Origin: Maratus speciosus
Lineage: Eukaryota > Arthropoda > Arachnida > Araneae > Salticidae
Length of the DNA stretch: 64,000 bases
Reading direction: 5' to 3'
Assembly: GCA_963932465.1 (NCBI GenBank)
Contig: OZ010792.1
Location: forward strand, 19,051,701 to 19,115,700
A program made the translations under genes and the position numbers. Position 1 is the first letter of the stretch. Each line of letters opens with the position of its first letter. This document shows, one piece after another, positions 34,372 through 45,404 of this stretch. Under the pieces are notes generated by a model, which saw only the letters and a program-made list of their open reading frames with translations, had not been told where the DNA came from and made no database searches.

Positions 34372-36135
34372 CGTATTTATGAACCGATTTGGATGTAATT
34401 CGGTGTGTACATAGTACATACCAATGTCTAGACCGAGTTCATTGGCCAGCTTCATCCGCCATTTTGTTTCAAAATGGCGGCCATTTAAAAATTTTAAAAA
34501 AATTTAAAATTTGAAATGTGGTACCAAAAAAATGAAAATGGAAAAATATTTTTTTCTTATGTATTTGACCTTTATACAAAGACTCCGTAGCAGTTTTTGT
34601 TTTGTCTATATCTTAAAAAATGGCTGAGTTATAGCATTTTGAATTTCTATGAAGCTGACATTTTGAAACGTCCTGAATTTTGTCGCGCGATAAAAGGCGT
34701 ATTTATGAACCGATTTGGATGTAACTTCGTTTATACATAGTACAGACCAATGTCTCGTCCGAGTTTGTTGGCCAGATTCATCCGCCATCTTGTTTAAAAA
34801 TGGCGGCCATTTAAAATTTTAAGAAAAATTTTAATTTGAAATGTGGCACCAAAAAATTGAAAATTGAAGAAATATTTTTTTCTTATGAGTTTGACCTTGA
34901 TAAAAAGATTCGGGAGCAGTTTTTGTTTCGTCTATATCTTAAAAAATGGCTGAGTTATAGCATTTTGAATTTCTAGCGTGGCTGACATTTTGAAACGTCC
35001 CGATTTTTGTCACGTGATAACAGACGTATTTATGAACCGATTTGGATGTAACTTCGTTTATACATAGTACAGACCAATGTCTCGACCGAGTTCGTTGGCC
35101 AGCTTCATCCGAAATTTTGTTTAAAAATGGCGGCCATTTAAAATTTTAAGAAAAATTTTAATTTGAAATGTGGTACCAAAAAATTTAAAATTGAAAAAAT
35201 ATTTTTCTCTTATGTGTTTGACCTCGATAAAAAGATTCGGGAGCAGTTTTTGTTTCGTCTATATCTTAAAAAATGGCTGAGTTATAGCATTTTGAATTTC
35301 TAGCGTGACTGACATTTTGAAACGCCCTGATTTTTGTCACGCGATAACAGGCGTATTTATGAACCGATTTGAATGTAACTTGGTCTGTACATAGTACATA
35401 CCAATGTTTCGACCGAGTTTGTTGGCCAGCTTCATTCGCCATCTTGTTTCAAAAGGTTTGCCATTTAAAAAAAAAAATGTAATTTAAAATTTAAAATGAG
35501 GTATTAAAAAATTGGAAAATGAAAAAGATTTTTTTTATGTGTTTGGCCTTGATACAAAGATTCTGCAGCAGTTTTTGTTTCTGAAAATTTGTTCTTTTGT
35601 TTATATCTTAAAAAGTGGTTGAATTATAGCACTTTAAATTTCTATCATGGCTAACACTTTGAAACGATCTTGTATTTGTCTCGCGATAATACACGTATTC
35701 ACCTATTTCGATGGAAGAAGGCATGTGGATAGTATACATCAATATCTCGACCAAGTTCGCTGGCCAGCTTCATCAGCCATCTTGTTTCAAAATGGCGGCC
35801 ATTAAATTAAAAAAATATATATTTAAAGTGAGGTGCAAAAAAATTAAAAATTGAAAAAGGTTTCTTTCTTAAGTATTTGACCTTGATATAAGGATTCAGG
35901 AGCATTTTTTGTTTGTCTTTATCTTAAAAAATGGCTCAGATATAGCAGTTTCAATTTCTAACGTGGGTGACATTTTGAAAAATCTGATTTTTTGCCTGCG
36001 ACAGCACTCGTATCTATCAACCGATTCCGATGTGAGTGAGCATGTGCACAGCAATTACTAAGGTCTCGACCAAGTTCACTGGTTAGCCTCATCCACCATG
36101 TTGTCTTTAAATGGCAGGCACTTTAAGAAATCGCC
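34372..36135 (+). repeat. Tandem array of about six 326 bp units inside the hAT element
   Basis: The landmark 'CGTATTTATGAACCGATTTG' or a derivative occurs at 34372, 34698, 35025, 35352, 35694 and 36009, a period of 326-327 bp for the first units and 342 and 315 for the last. Each unit includes the perfect-palindrome-like block 'AAAATGGCGGCCATTT' and 'TCTATATCTTAAAAAATGGC'. Divergence rises toward the right end, as expected if homogenisation acts mainly on the inner units. Confidence 0.9.
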
Positions 36136-37500
36136 GAATTTGGCAGCGAAATATAAGTTACTTTAAATAAAAGCAGCTTGGATAAAGCTGACTAATTTTG
36201 CGAAATTCTCATTCATAATGATTTAGTATTGATAAAAATGAGTATTGAATCTCCTACATTCGGTTTCTACTTAATTGAGCTTCGTGTGTTTGAATAATAT
36301 AAGTTGGCTTTTTTAAAATAAGGAATATGAAAGCTACCTCTTCCTCCCGGCACTGGCCGGAAGGACTTTTTATATTTCGTTCATTAATTGCAAAATTTAA
36401 AGCATTTTTTTCTTTAGCAAAATAAAAATTTTAAATATATCTATCTATCACCATATACTTAGCTGTCAACTATTCCACTTTTTAATTATCATTCCTTCTG
36501 AATAGTAATCTTCGCCTAATTTTAATGCTAATTAATTGCAGAATTTTGGTAAGGATTATGATTAGGAAATAGTGTTAACACAAAAAAGGGATAGTTCACA
36601 GCTATGCATTTTTAAGAAAAAATGAATGAAATTTACAGAAATTAATATTTATATGCTGAAGAATGGAACAATGTTTTACAATTTCCTATAAAAGGTGCAT
36701 ATCTTAAACTATAATCGATTCCTTCCGCATAACAATCTTTTGTGATGAGTCCGTGAAAATCAAATTAAATTAAAAATTGGACACCGTTATCGTAAAGAAT
36801 CGATGCTTTTATAGAAAAAGGGGAAACACTACTCGACTCGATTGCTTTCTATCAGAATAACAATACATGGCAATTATATCTACTTACAAATGAAAGTGAC
36901 TTCGTAATGGTGCAGAGCAGAGCCTTAGGATGGGTACCGTTCATAATACAAAATAAATAGAAAAATCACTAACGTGATTTTATACTCGTACGCAATAGAA
37001 GACAAAAAACCTCGAACAAACAAAACCTCAAGCTGATGTTTGTTGGATAAAATAGAAAATATTCTTTTCAGGTTAGATGTCAAAATAATAAAAAGAAAAC
37101 TTAGCCAATGAAAAATTATCCTACTGTCACAAAAGAAAATCGAACTGAAAGCAAATTTATTGTTCAGTCTCTTGAATGGCGCCATACCAACTCGTCGCCG
37201 ATATCAATTTGAAATAGAAAAACACGATTTCTGTTTCCCCTTCATTCTTATCAAAATAGCATTAAAATGATTTGAAATGGAATATAATGCGTAATTTTAA
37301 AGGCGGAAAAGATTTTTTCTACATGAATAAATAAAATTTTAAATGTAATACAGATTGAACTCGAGTTAGTTTAAGCCCAAAAACTGATATAAAAATTGAG
37401 TCCGTTTTATCTTCATCTCCTACGTATGTGACACATATTACATCAAGCGTTTTGGTAAAAAAGAATGTAATAGCTTGGAGATGGGAAGGAAAGGAAAAGT
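36136..37500. other. AT-rich interior of the hAT element
   Basis: No transposase domain or repeat was recognised in either strand; short ORFs only. Confidence 0.5.
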
Positions 37501-39456
37501 TAATTTAAGCTTCGGTTTTTTGGAAGTGCTATTGCACTGGGCTCCGGAGCCCTGTATTTATGAGCTCCGGTGAATTCCGACCAATATTTAAATATTTACT
37601 AAAAACAGAGAAGTACCAGAGCCGGGCTCCGGTGGGCTCCGGCGCAAATTAAGCCCTGCATATACATGCATGAGGTGGTCGAAAGAGGGTAAGGAAAAAG
37701 TAAAAGTAGCCAGCCAGCTGTAGCAAAGATGTACAACTTATCCATGGGTCGTACAGATCTTTCATCGGTATCTAGCATATAATCACTGTGCAGCAAAAGT
37801 AAACAAATGGCCAACTCGTGCATTTAATTACTTTGTATATCTAATGATTTCTACTCGCTGGATACATTATGTAAGAAAAGATAATAAACTAATAAGTAAT
37901 AGGTAATAAAGTGATGAAGATTAAAAAACATGTCATTAATAGATTATAGTATATATATAACTATACCTCTGATCAAGTATGAAGGAAGAAATCATAAAAC
38001 TCCCCTTAGACGTAGGTCATGAATAAATTTATGTTCTGAAAGAATAAATGCCAAAGAAGCAAAGGAAAGTTAACGTACCTTATAAGGAAATCCATCTTGA
38101 CAATGTAGGACATTTACCAAGATTTATAGATAGCAAAAATGCGTCTAATTGTTGTTTGGAAGAATTTAAATCAAAAAGAAGAGTTATGCATATAAAGTGT
38201 AAAGTTTATTTATGCACCTTGAAAAACAATTGATTTAATTTTTTTCACACTAACATGGAAGGTCTCCATACTGGGCATACTCAGAATATTTTGAAAAAAT
38301 TACCAATTAAAGTACTTATGTATGTAATAAGGGATCAGTCACATTTAGCGGCGGAATTACAGTAGAAAGTCTGTAAAAATATAAAATACTTTCGAGTATT
38401 TGGCGCGAAAAGACGAAAGCGTCACGCGATTTCTCGAGTAGTACTTTTCCCCGCCAAAAGCAAACGATTTTAATGCATCTGAAAATTGTTTGTTAATTGA
38501 TTTTTAGAATGCGTGTAAAAAGTATTTAATGAATTTAAACATAAACAATGAGAGAGTTTAATAAATACATTTTTTCGTATTACATATTTATGTTGCTTGT
38601 TACTTAATTTTATTACTTTAAAAACAATTTCATCTATAAAAAATACTTTCATATATTTAAGCGTATTCCAAAATAAAGGCAAGATTCATTTAGCAGTTAT
38701 TCATTTCAAACCAAGGAATTCGTCGTTTCCATAGCAACAAAATTGAACAGACAGCGCTCAATTGGACTTAATTTTGAGATATTGAAACAATTTTAATTTT
38801 GTTTTAATTCATAAAATTTGATATTTAACTTTCATTATAAATACATATATGACAAAACTATAGCTAAATCAAACTAAAACTAGTAAAACTACAGTTATTT
38901 AAGTTCAATTTATTTAAACAAGTTCAATATGAAATATTTTTATCTTAAAGAGTATTCGACATGAAAAAGTATTTTTCGAAATTTCATTTCATCGCCAACC
39001 GATGATAAATCGCCAAATAAACGAAAATTTCATTATTTTTTTACGAACGTTCTATCGGGGTTCCGCCAAAATTTTTTTATAAACATATATATCCACATGA
39101 GACGAACACTCTGTAATTTTTTCAGATTTTTCTGAATATGGCCGTATGGAGACCTTCCTTGTAAGTAAAAAATAATGTAATAAAATTTTAATTTTGCAGT
39201 AATATCTTACCAATAGTTCACAATAAAAATTATTTAAACATTTTGAGATCTACGATTTAATTAAATAAATACATTTAAAGCAATAAATATAATATTTAAT
39301 TACGTTATATTAAAAAAAAAAACATTTATTTTCGCAATTTTAAAAAGAAACAAATAGTTACAATGATTTTTCAAAAAATTTAACATTTTACGCAATTCAG
39401 TCCCAAGGTCCACATATGCGGACCTCCATTTACTGGTACCATGGTGCATCAATTTT

Positions 39457-40543
39457 TACTTACTTCTATCTTTACAAGAAGAAAGTATTGGATTCATGAA
39501 AATTTTCGAATTCCGGTTTTCGACGGATTTACACGTTTTAGGGGTCAGAGATTCCAAAAAACATGTTTTTACAAAATGTCTGTCTGTGACTCTGTGAGTA
39601 TGTCTGTCTGTCTGTCTGTGTGTATGTGACACAAATTTTGTGGGCGCTCTATCTCAAGAACTAATGCACGGAATTTAATTAAAGTTGATATTCAGTTAGT
39701 GCCTAATACAAATTGATGCTGATTAGTTTTTGGTGTAAATCGCTCAACAGGTGGCGCTGCAGTGCTGCATTTTTCACGATTTTCGCAATAGCTCTATCTC
39801 AAGAACTAATGCACGGATTTTGATCAAACTTCAGATTTAGTTAGTCCTTGATATGAATTGATGATGATTACGTTTTGGTGTAAATCGCCCAACAGGTGGC
39901 GCTGTTATGATGAATTTTGCAGGATTTACACGATTTCCCCAATAGCTCTATCTTAAGAACTAACGCACGGATTTTCATCAAACTTCAGATTAAGTTAGTC
40001 CTTGATATGACTTGCTACTGATTAGTGTTGGTGTAAATCGCCCAACAGGTGGCGCTTCTCTGCTGCCTTTTCCACTATTGCCTCAATAGCTCTATCAATA
40101 GAACTAATGGACCAATTTTCATCTAACTTCAGATTTAGTTGTATGTTGACACAAGTTGTTGTTAATTAGGTTTTGGTGTTAATCACTCAATAGGTGGCGC
40201 TGCTATGCAGAAATTTTCACGATTTTCGCTATTGCTCTATCACAAAAACTAATGTACGGATTTTCTCCAAACTTCAGATTCAGTCAGACGTTGACATAAA
40301 TTGTTGCTGATTAGGATTTGGTATAATTCACCCAATAGGTGGCGCTGCTAGGCAGCATTTTGCTGAATTTAGACGATTTCAGCGATAGTCATATCTCAAG
40401 AACCAATGCACGGAATTTCATATCGTTAGAATCCTCATGAGATGCATAGATTGCCATTTAATTTTGGCAGTGTGATAGCGAATTTTGAAGTATTAACATG
40501 TATGAGATAGAAGAAAGTTTTGGGATTGGTACATCCGACTAGT
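39457..40543 (+). mobile_element. Helitron-like non-autonomous element, copy 3, in the piggyBac 3' region
   Basis: The 5' end is TTACTTACTTCTATCTTTAC and the 3' terminus CTAGT at 40539-40543. The 3' hairpin here is GGAT-TGGTAC-ATCC, different in sequence from copies 2 and 4 but in the same place. There are five or six internal repeats of about 140 bp with 'CAACAGGTGGCGCT' and 'TCTATCTCAAGAACTAATGC', plus a GTCTGTCTGT microsatellite near 39585-39625. Confidence 0.65.
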
Positions 40544-40645
40544 TTAAATGATGTTATTATTGTCATTTTTTCAGCCAAAATAAGTAGGAAAACCTATTCC
40601 AACATTTTTTCAAAAAATACTTTTTTTCAGTAACGAAGAGGTTAA

Positions 40646-41639
40646 CTCAAAGATTATTCACCGGAGTGAGTTGTAATTTTAGATTTCCACATTTGAAGCT
40701 TCTAGAAATTTAATTCTGTTAAAATTTCTATAGATTACCATTCATACTATTTTCATAAATTAATTTTAAAAAGGATGTTTTTTCAAAATTAGGTTATTTT
40801 TTTTAATATGATTCACAATTTCTAAAATTTTGAACAGAAATCAATTTCTAGAAACTTCAAATATGCAAATCCAAAATTTAAGCTCATTTCCAAAAGTAGT
40901 TTTTCACTTATATTTAAATAAACGGTCAAGTGCGAGAATTACTCGCGCTCATAGGGTTCAATACAATAAGTATATGAATTTTTAATTCTATTATTAAAAC
41001 AATCGTTTTTAAAGAAAAATAAGACTTCGTAAAAACCATACAACGTAGGATTTGGTATAGCTGTATATATACTAGAAAAGTATGAATGGGTATACCGCAA
41101 AAGTTCAAAGAGATATTAAGTCTAAATAATATCAAATATTGCTATTCTGTATAAATCTTATTTAAATCTTATCCTAATCTGTTCATGATAATTTAATTCG
41201 GCACTGACAAGAAAAGTAGTGCATATTTAAACTTCATTTGGCATTTCATAAAACTAAATTCAGCGTCGTAATAATCTTTTCTTTTTACAGTGTATCTCAA
41301 ACAAAACCCTTGTTCAAAGTTTAAACTTTGTATTTTTCTAAGCTTCGAAAGGAGGTAGCAAAGTAGCAACGCCACTTTGGTCTGTGCCGCGTTTTTCCAT
41401 ATAGGTTTTTAGTTAACATTTAAAGGTGTATCGAGAGAGCCACTCAATGCAAAGTAGTCGCGAATCCTATAGTATTTATGTGATTAATTCTCATTAAATC
41501 AGCCTGTTTTTAACAATTTGACGTTTATTGCTTTTATACTGCTACTGGGCATTGCATTACACAAATACATCTTTAAAATTTGTTATCTAGGCTTTAAATG
41601 TGATGGAGCATAGAGTACGCCATCCCTGTCATTATGTAT
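40646..41639. other. AT-rich intergenic DNA
   Basis: An imperfect inverted pair lies at about 40680-40700 and 40840-40875 ('AGATTTCCACATTTGAAGCT' and 'AACTTCAAATATGCAAATCC'). No coding region could be supported. Confidence 0.5.
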
Positions 41640-42310
41640 GTCCAAACCGTCCGTGTCTTTAACGGTTAATATCTCGGCTAATTACCCACGATTTTTTATG
41701 AAATTCATGATCAACAATACTTTTATATTTCTGCTACGATAGGTACCTCTAGCGCTGCTCAACACTTTTGCTGAATGCCCGTAAATCGAAATTTGTGTTT
41801 AACGGAAAAATGCGATATTCTCAAAAACCAAGTGACCTATGGCAATCGCTATAATTTTCCTGCAAGGTTTAAACTAACGTCTACTATCTCTAATTTTTTC
41901 AGAATTTTAGTTTCAGTAGATTCGGAATTAGATGGGGGGGGGGGGGAGGGGAACATATTTTTGCACTACATTTTCGACCATAACTTTGAAAATATAATAC
42001 CGAAAATTAAAAGAAATGTATTTTTGAGTTCAGCGTTACGAGAGCTTTCACACGATACCCCATACGATATACAAAGAAAAGATTTATTTTTTCAAGTAAC
42101 TTAATTAGCCCCTATACATTTTTCCTAAATATGTTTATGAATATTTATTAATCTGTAAATATGTGTATCAATAGTCTTTATTATTTCCCCCAATTTGAAC
42201 TTTCCACGTTAAATAGTTTATGAGTAAAGTGGCTGTGACAGACAGACAGACACAGGAGTGATCTTATAATGGTTCCGTTTTTACTTTTAAAGTACGGAAC
42301 CCTAAAAACG
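41640..42310 (+). mobile_element. Possible 3' part of a dispersed element ending in a GGTTCCG...CGGAACC hairpin
   Basis: A GACAGACAGACAGACAC run at 42238-42254 is followed by the inverted pair GGTTCCGTTTTTACTTT / AAAGTACGGAACC and then CCTAAAAA at 42300. From memory, arthropod repeats with this end occur in many lineages. The left boundary and class are unknown. Confidence 0.35.
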
Positions 42311-42718
42311 ACCCTCATTGCAATCTTTGTTTGCGACGATTAAAAATGAATTTAACATTAGGAGTTTCAAAGTTTACATCTAGATAATTTCTAAACTACT
42401 TCACCGAATGAATTTTCGTTTGGTGTTCGAAGGTATAATTTACTGAATAATGTTGTTAAAATTCGACGTTAGTATTGAAAATTTTGAAGTTTGTTATAAT
42501 TACTATTTGTAGATTACGCCTTAAGTAAAATGCACCTATAACTTTAATTAGCCGTCATCTAATAGAGCCATTACTAATCGATTGATACAAGTCACATTTT
42601 TATGAGACGGTTTGCAACCGAGTTAGTAGAGGGTGATCCCTTTTCCAGGAATTATACAAAAGTTTGTCTACTGAGTCCGTTACAGGAGTTTTTTAGCAAC
42701 TGATTTACCAATAACTTA

Positions 42719-42835
42719 GGGGCTGTGCATATATAACGTTATCACTTTAGGGGAGGAGAGGAGGTGGAGCACTTGATATCGAAAGATATCGGTAGAAGGA
42801 GGGGGGGGGGTTGTCTTTTGATATCGTTATTTTTT
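42719..42835 (+). mobile_element. Left end fragment resembling the 27593 MITE
   Basis: TAGGGGCTGTGCATATAACG, followed by an AGGGGAGGAGAGGAGG purine tract, resembles the end of the 27593-28167 element. The mirror 'GATATCGAAAGATATC' lies near 42776-42791. No right end was located. Confidence 0.35.
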
Positions 42836-43494
42836 TATCCAATCAAATTTTTCTTTTTTCAATAACTTTTTCTTCACATAAAAATGTCTGTATATTTTTA
42901 TAAAAACTAGGGGGCTCGCCCACCTACGAGCTACACTCGCCAACCCCCCTTCAGACACCGCAGTCTCTAAAAGCACGCTAATTTGATCGGCTTTAAACAG
43001 ATTTTGAAAGATTGAATTATAATTTAAAAATCAGTGGCGATCTCCCTATAAACTGGTTTCTATTCATTTCTCTTCGATTGGGGAATTTTAAGTAAAAATC
43101 AGCTGCTGTTAAAAGATACAATGGCTGTTTTCGTCTTTGATTAAATAGAATCAGTTTAACATTTCAAAATAAGCTAATATAATAAGCAAATCTGCATCAA
43201 AATGCAAATATATTTCACAAATACCAATGCCTTCTTTTGACGGAAACGACACAGAAGGTTAACGAATCTTAACTAAACCATTTAAGCAATTTCTTTATTT
43301 TCTGCTTCACAGATTTTTCTCTTTCAAATCATATTTTTTGTCGATGACACTTCATTTTCAGCTTGTAATCTTTTTTTTATTATTATTAAATTACTAAATA
43401 GTCGCTCAAAAGCAGTCTGAACGCGTTCAATAAAATTAATATTAATCTTATTAATATAATCTCAAAATATCAAAATAATGTCTCGCGCAGTTTT

Positions 43495-43660
43495 AGGTAG
43501 TTTCGTAAGAAATACTACCTATTGCAGTCGTTACCATGGTACGACTTTTGTAAAATTCCTTCATAACTTTTCATTATATGACCCTAGGAACCCAAAACCA
43601 CCCCTACTTAAAAAGTTTATATATATACATATATATATATGTATGTATGTACTAAATTTT
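43495..43660 (+). repeat. Second copy of the GGTAG...CTACC repeat with TATG tract
   Basis: It matches 34010-34140 and lies in the left arm of the foldback without a partner in the right arm. It is therefore an insertion that made the two arms unequal. Confidence 0.5.
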
Positions 43661-44439
43661 GTCCGCAGGATAAAAGTCGCAATTATGCACGGATCGTTTT
43701 CAAACTCGCCAACAACTTTGAGATGACTAATATCTCGGCGGGGATTGAGAATGGGCAAAATCGGCCCAAGGGAATGGAAATGGGGGGGGGGGGGTTAAAA
43801 ATTTTGAATACCGTCTTAACAAGATTCTGATAAAATCAGCTCTTACACAACAATGACAGGAAAAAATAAATATTTTTCGTTATAGCAGTTGCCAACAATT
43901 AAAAAAATAATAATAAAATTTTCACCACAACAATTGCTTTTCTATTGCAACAATTTCACGTGAAAGAATAAATTAAATAAATAGTTTGACGAATTGAATA
44001 CAAATTGAATATTACGTCATACGTTTTCTAGAGCAAGATTTCAGCATGGAAACTCAAAATGAAATAAATAGTTTGACGAATAATAATAAAAAAAAATATT
44101 GCGTCATATTAGAAATATAATGGACGTCAGCAGGTGAATATGTAACGTCATGTGAGTTTGAAGAAATGTATTAAAACATGATAAAAACCCAACTATGGAA
44201 ATATTAACATATTTTAACACTTTGAAGTTCTCTGAATTTGTTTTAGCCATTTTTAAACCTATCCCATATACATGCGTGTGTGTATTCGTGTATATTAGAA
44301 TTTTCACAAAATGTTTAGCTCCCTAGAGTTCATTCTTAATGAAGGAACTGGGTTTATCTCTAATCTTGATTTAAGTTCTGTTGGTGAATTTAGTACTTAA
44401 CATCGAAATTAACCTCCGCCTGTAGGCCAGAGCCGGCAG

Positions 44440-44935
44440 GGATTTTTTTAAATTTAAACTGTTTTGCAATATTACTTTTTGTTCATATTACGTAATAAGT
44501 GTAATGTGACGTAATTTCTCCTATTTTAAACTTCTAACGCATGTTAATGAATTTATTATTTTACAGTATCCTTTCTCATTTAAAATTCACGTGTAGGTAT
44601 AGTTTTTATGAAGTATTTTCAGTAAGTTCCTGCTTTTCATACGTAATTATTTAATCCTAATTTGAAAGTTTTTTTTTTCTATTAATAATAGTCACGTGTA
44701 AAATAAATTTTTAATTTGGAGCAAACATTATTATTTGCGCTGTTTATACTAATAAAAACTATACTTACACGTGAATGTTAAAAGAGAAAGGATATTGTAA
44801 AATAATAAATTCATTAACATGCGTTAGAAGTCTTAAATAAGGGAAATTACGTCACATTTACGTCACATTACACTTATTACGTAAAATGAACAAAAAATAA
44901 TATCGCAAAACAGTTTAAATTTAAACATTGCGCGA
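44440..44935. repeat. Palindrome of about 170 bp arms in the centre of the foldback
   Basis: 'TTTAAATTTAAACTGTTTTG', 'TTACGTAATAAGTGTAATGTG', 'GCATGTTAATGAATTTATTA' and 'TTCACGTGTAGGTATAGTTT' on the left recur in reverse complement on the right, around a spacer near 44615-44755. Confidence 0.85.
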
Positions 44936-45404
44936 GACATTTATTTGTTATTTCGAGAGGATCTTTCCAACTATTTTTGCTGAAATAATATTTCATTTCT
45001 AACAAAAATATTTTCACGTGAATAATAAAAAGAGAAAGAAAAGTTTGGTGAAAATTACGTCAGAAAGAACTTTCTTTTCGCTTTGTTAAAAAATACCGGG
45101 ACAAAGACTTTGTTTACTTAATTCATTTTATATTAGCTTATTTAGAAATGTTAAACTGGTTTTATTTAATCAAAGACGGAAACAGCCATTGTATCTTTTA
45201 ACACAGCTAATTTTTCCTTAAAATTCCCCAATATAAGAGAAATGAATAGAAACCCGTTTATAGGGAGATCGCCACTGTTTTTTAAATTATAATGCAATCT
45301 TTCAAACTCTTTTTAAAACCTATCAAATTAGCGTGCTTTAAGAAAATGCGGTGTCTGAACGGGGTTGGCGAGCGTAGCTCGTAGGGGGCCGAGCCCCCTA
45401 GTAA

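Larger units (their letters stand above)
33902..37658. mobile_element. 3.76 kb hAT element inserted in the piggyBac transposase, perfect 8 bp TSD
   Basis: The TSD CATATACA is at 33894-33901 and 37659-37666. The ends are CAGGGCTTAATTT and AAATTAAGCCCTG, and GCTCCGG/CACCGG motifs are repeated inside both ends. No hAT transposase can be read. The interior holds a 330 bp tandem array, (TA)n tracts and AT-rich sequence. Joining the flanks restores the piggyBac reading order, which independently supports the boundaries. Confidence 0.93.
33077..38233 (+). pseudogene. piggyBac transposase pseudogene, split by a hAT insertion
   Basis: Segments in order: ATG at 33077 with NIELFEELATQRNLHS, TGRHILMGTSKLPQAKLY, then TGA in place of the Trp of the usual YWS, then MSIQQFVDTMTKNRFFKLRS. 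At about 33430 a shifted frame gives QYVPSKPNPLGIKKLFCLLD. At 33715-33890 it reads GTITSNRIGSTSKKLGADKK, VLKWKYNKSVTFLSTC. After the hAT insertion it resumes at 37667 with KMYNLSMGRTDL (normally YN..MGGVD) and KVNKWPTRAFNYFVYLMIST. It ends at 38048-38233 with the C-terminal Cys-rich segment (CCLEEFKSKRRVMHIKCKVY). The segment order and spacing match the piggyBac DDD transposase. Stops, frameshifts and the insertion make it inactive. In life it would cut and paste at TTAA. Confidence 0.85.
32147..40641 (+). mobile_element. piggyBac element with two large later insertions
   Basis: The left end CCTCTTCGCTAATTGGG after a mutated TTAA (GTAA, 32143-32146) is mirrored by the right end AACGAAGAGG before TTAA (40642-40645). 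The palindrome GGTCCACATATGTGGACC at 32162-32179 recurs with one change at 39407-39424. Recognisable piggyBac transposase segments lie between. Without the hAT (33902-37658) and Helitron-like (39457-40543) insertions the element is about 3.6 kb. It links the TTAA-flanked MITEs with the same end architecture to a real piggyBac source. Confidence 0.85.
42906..45402. mobile_element. 2.5 kb foldback element with arms of about 270-300 bp
   Basis: The left end is ACTAGGGGGCTCGCCCACC and the inverted right end ACTAGGGGGCTCGGCCCCC. Pairing continues through TACGAGCTACRCTCGCCAAC, 'GCGATCTCCCTATAAACTGG', 'GATACAATGGCTGTTT' and 'GTTTAACATTTCAAAATAAG', to about 43180 on the left and 45120 on the right. 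A further inverted pair, 'AATGTCTCGCGCA' (43477-43490, inverted at 44929-44943), and a central palindrome (44440-44935) show a nested structure. No transposase was seen and no clear TSD was found, so the class is open. Confidence 0.8.

Noticed and set aside
36728..36765. Hammerhead-ribozyme-like string TGATGAGTCCGTGA
   Set aside because: The CUGAUGA core is changed (GTGATGA), stem II cannot close (GTCC faces AAAT) and no GAAAC follows in place. One isolated partial match is likely chance.
41775..42104. 109-codon plus-strand ORF
   Set aside because: It includes a poly-Gly run from a G-tract and lies inside a probable dispersed element. No recognisable domain.
43478..43830. Short ORFs on both strands around the TATG tract
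   Set aside because: They lie in an inserted non-coding repeat also found at 34010-34140, and the frames are not shared between the two copies.
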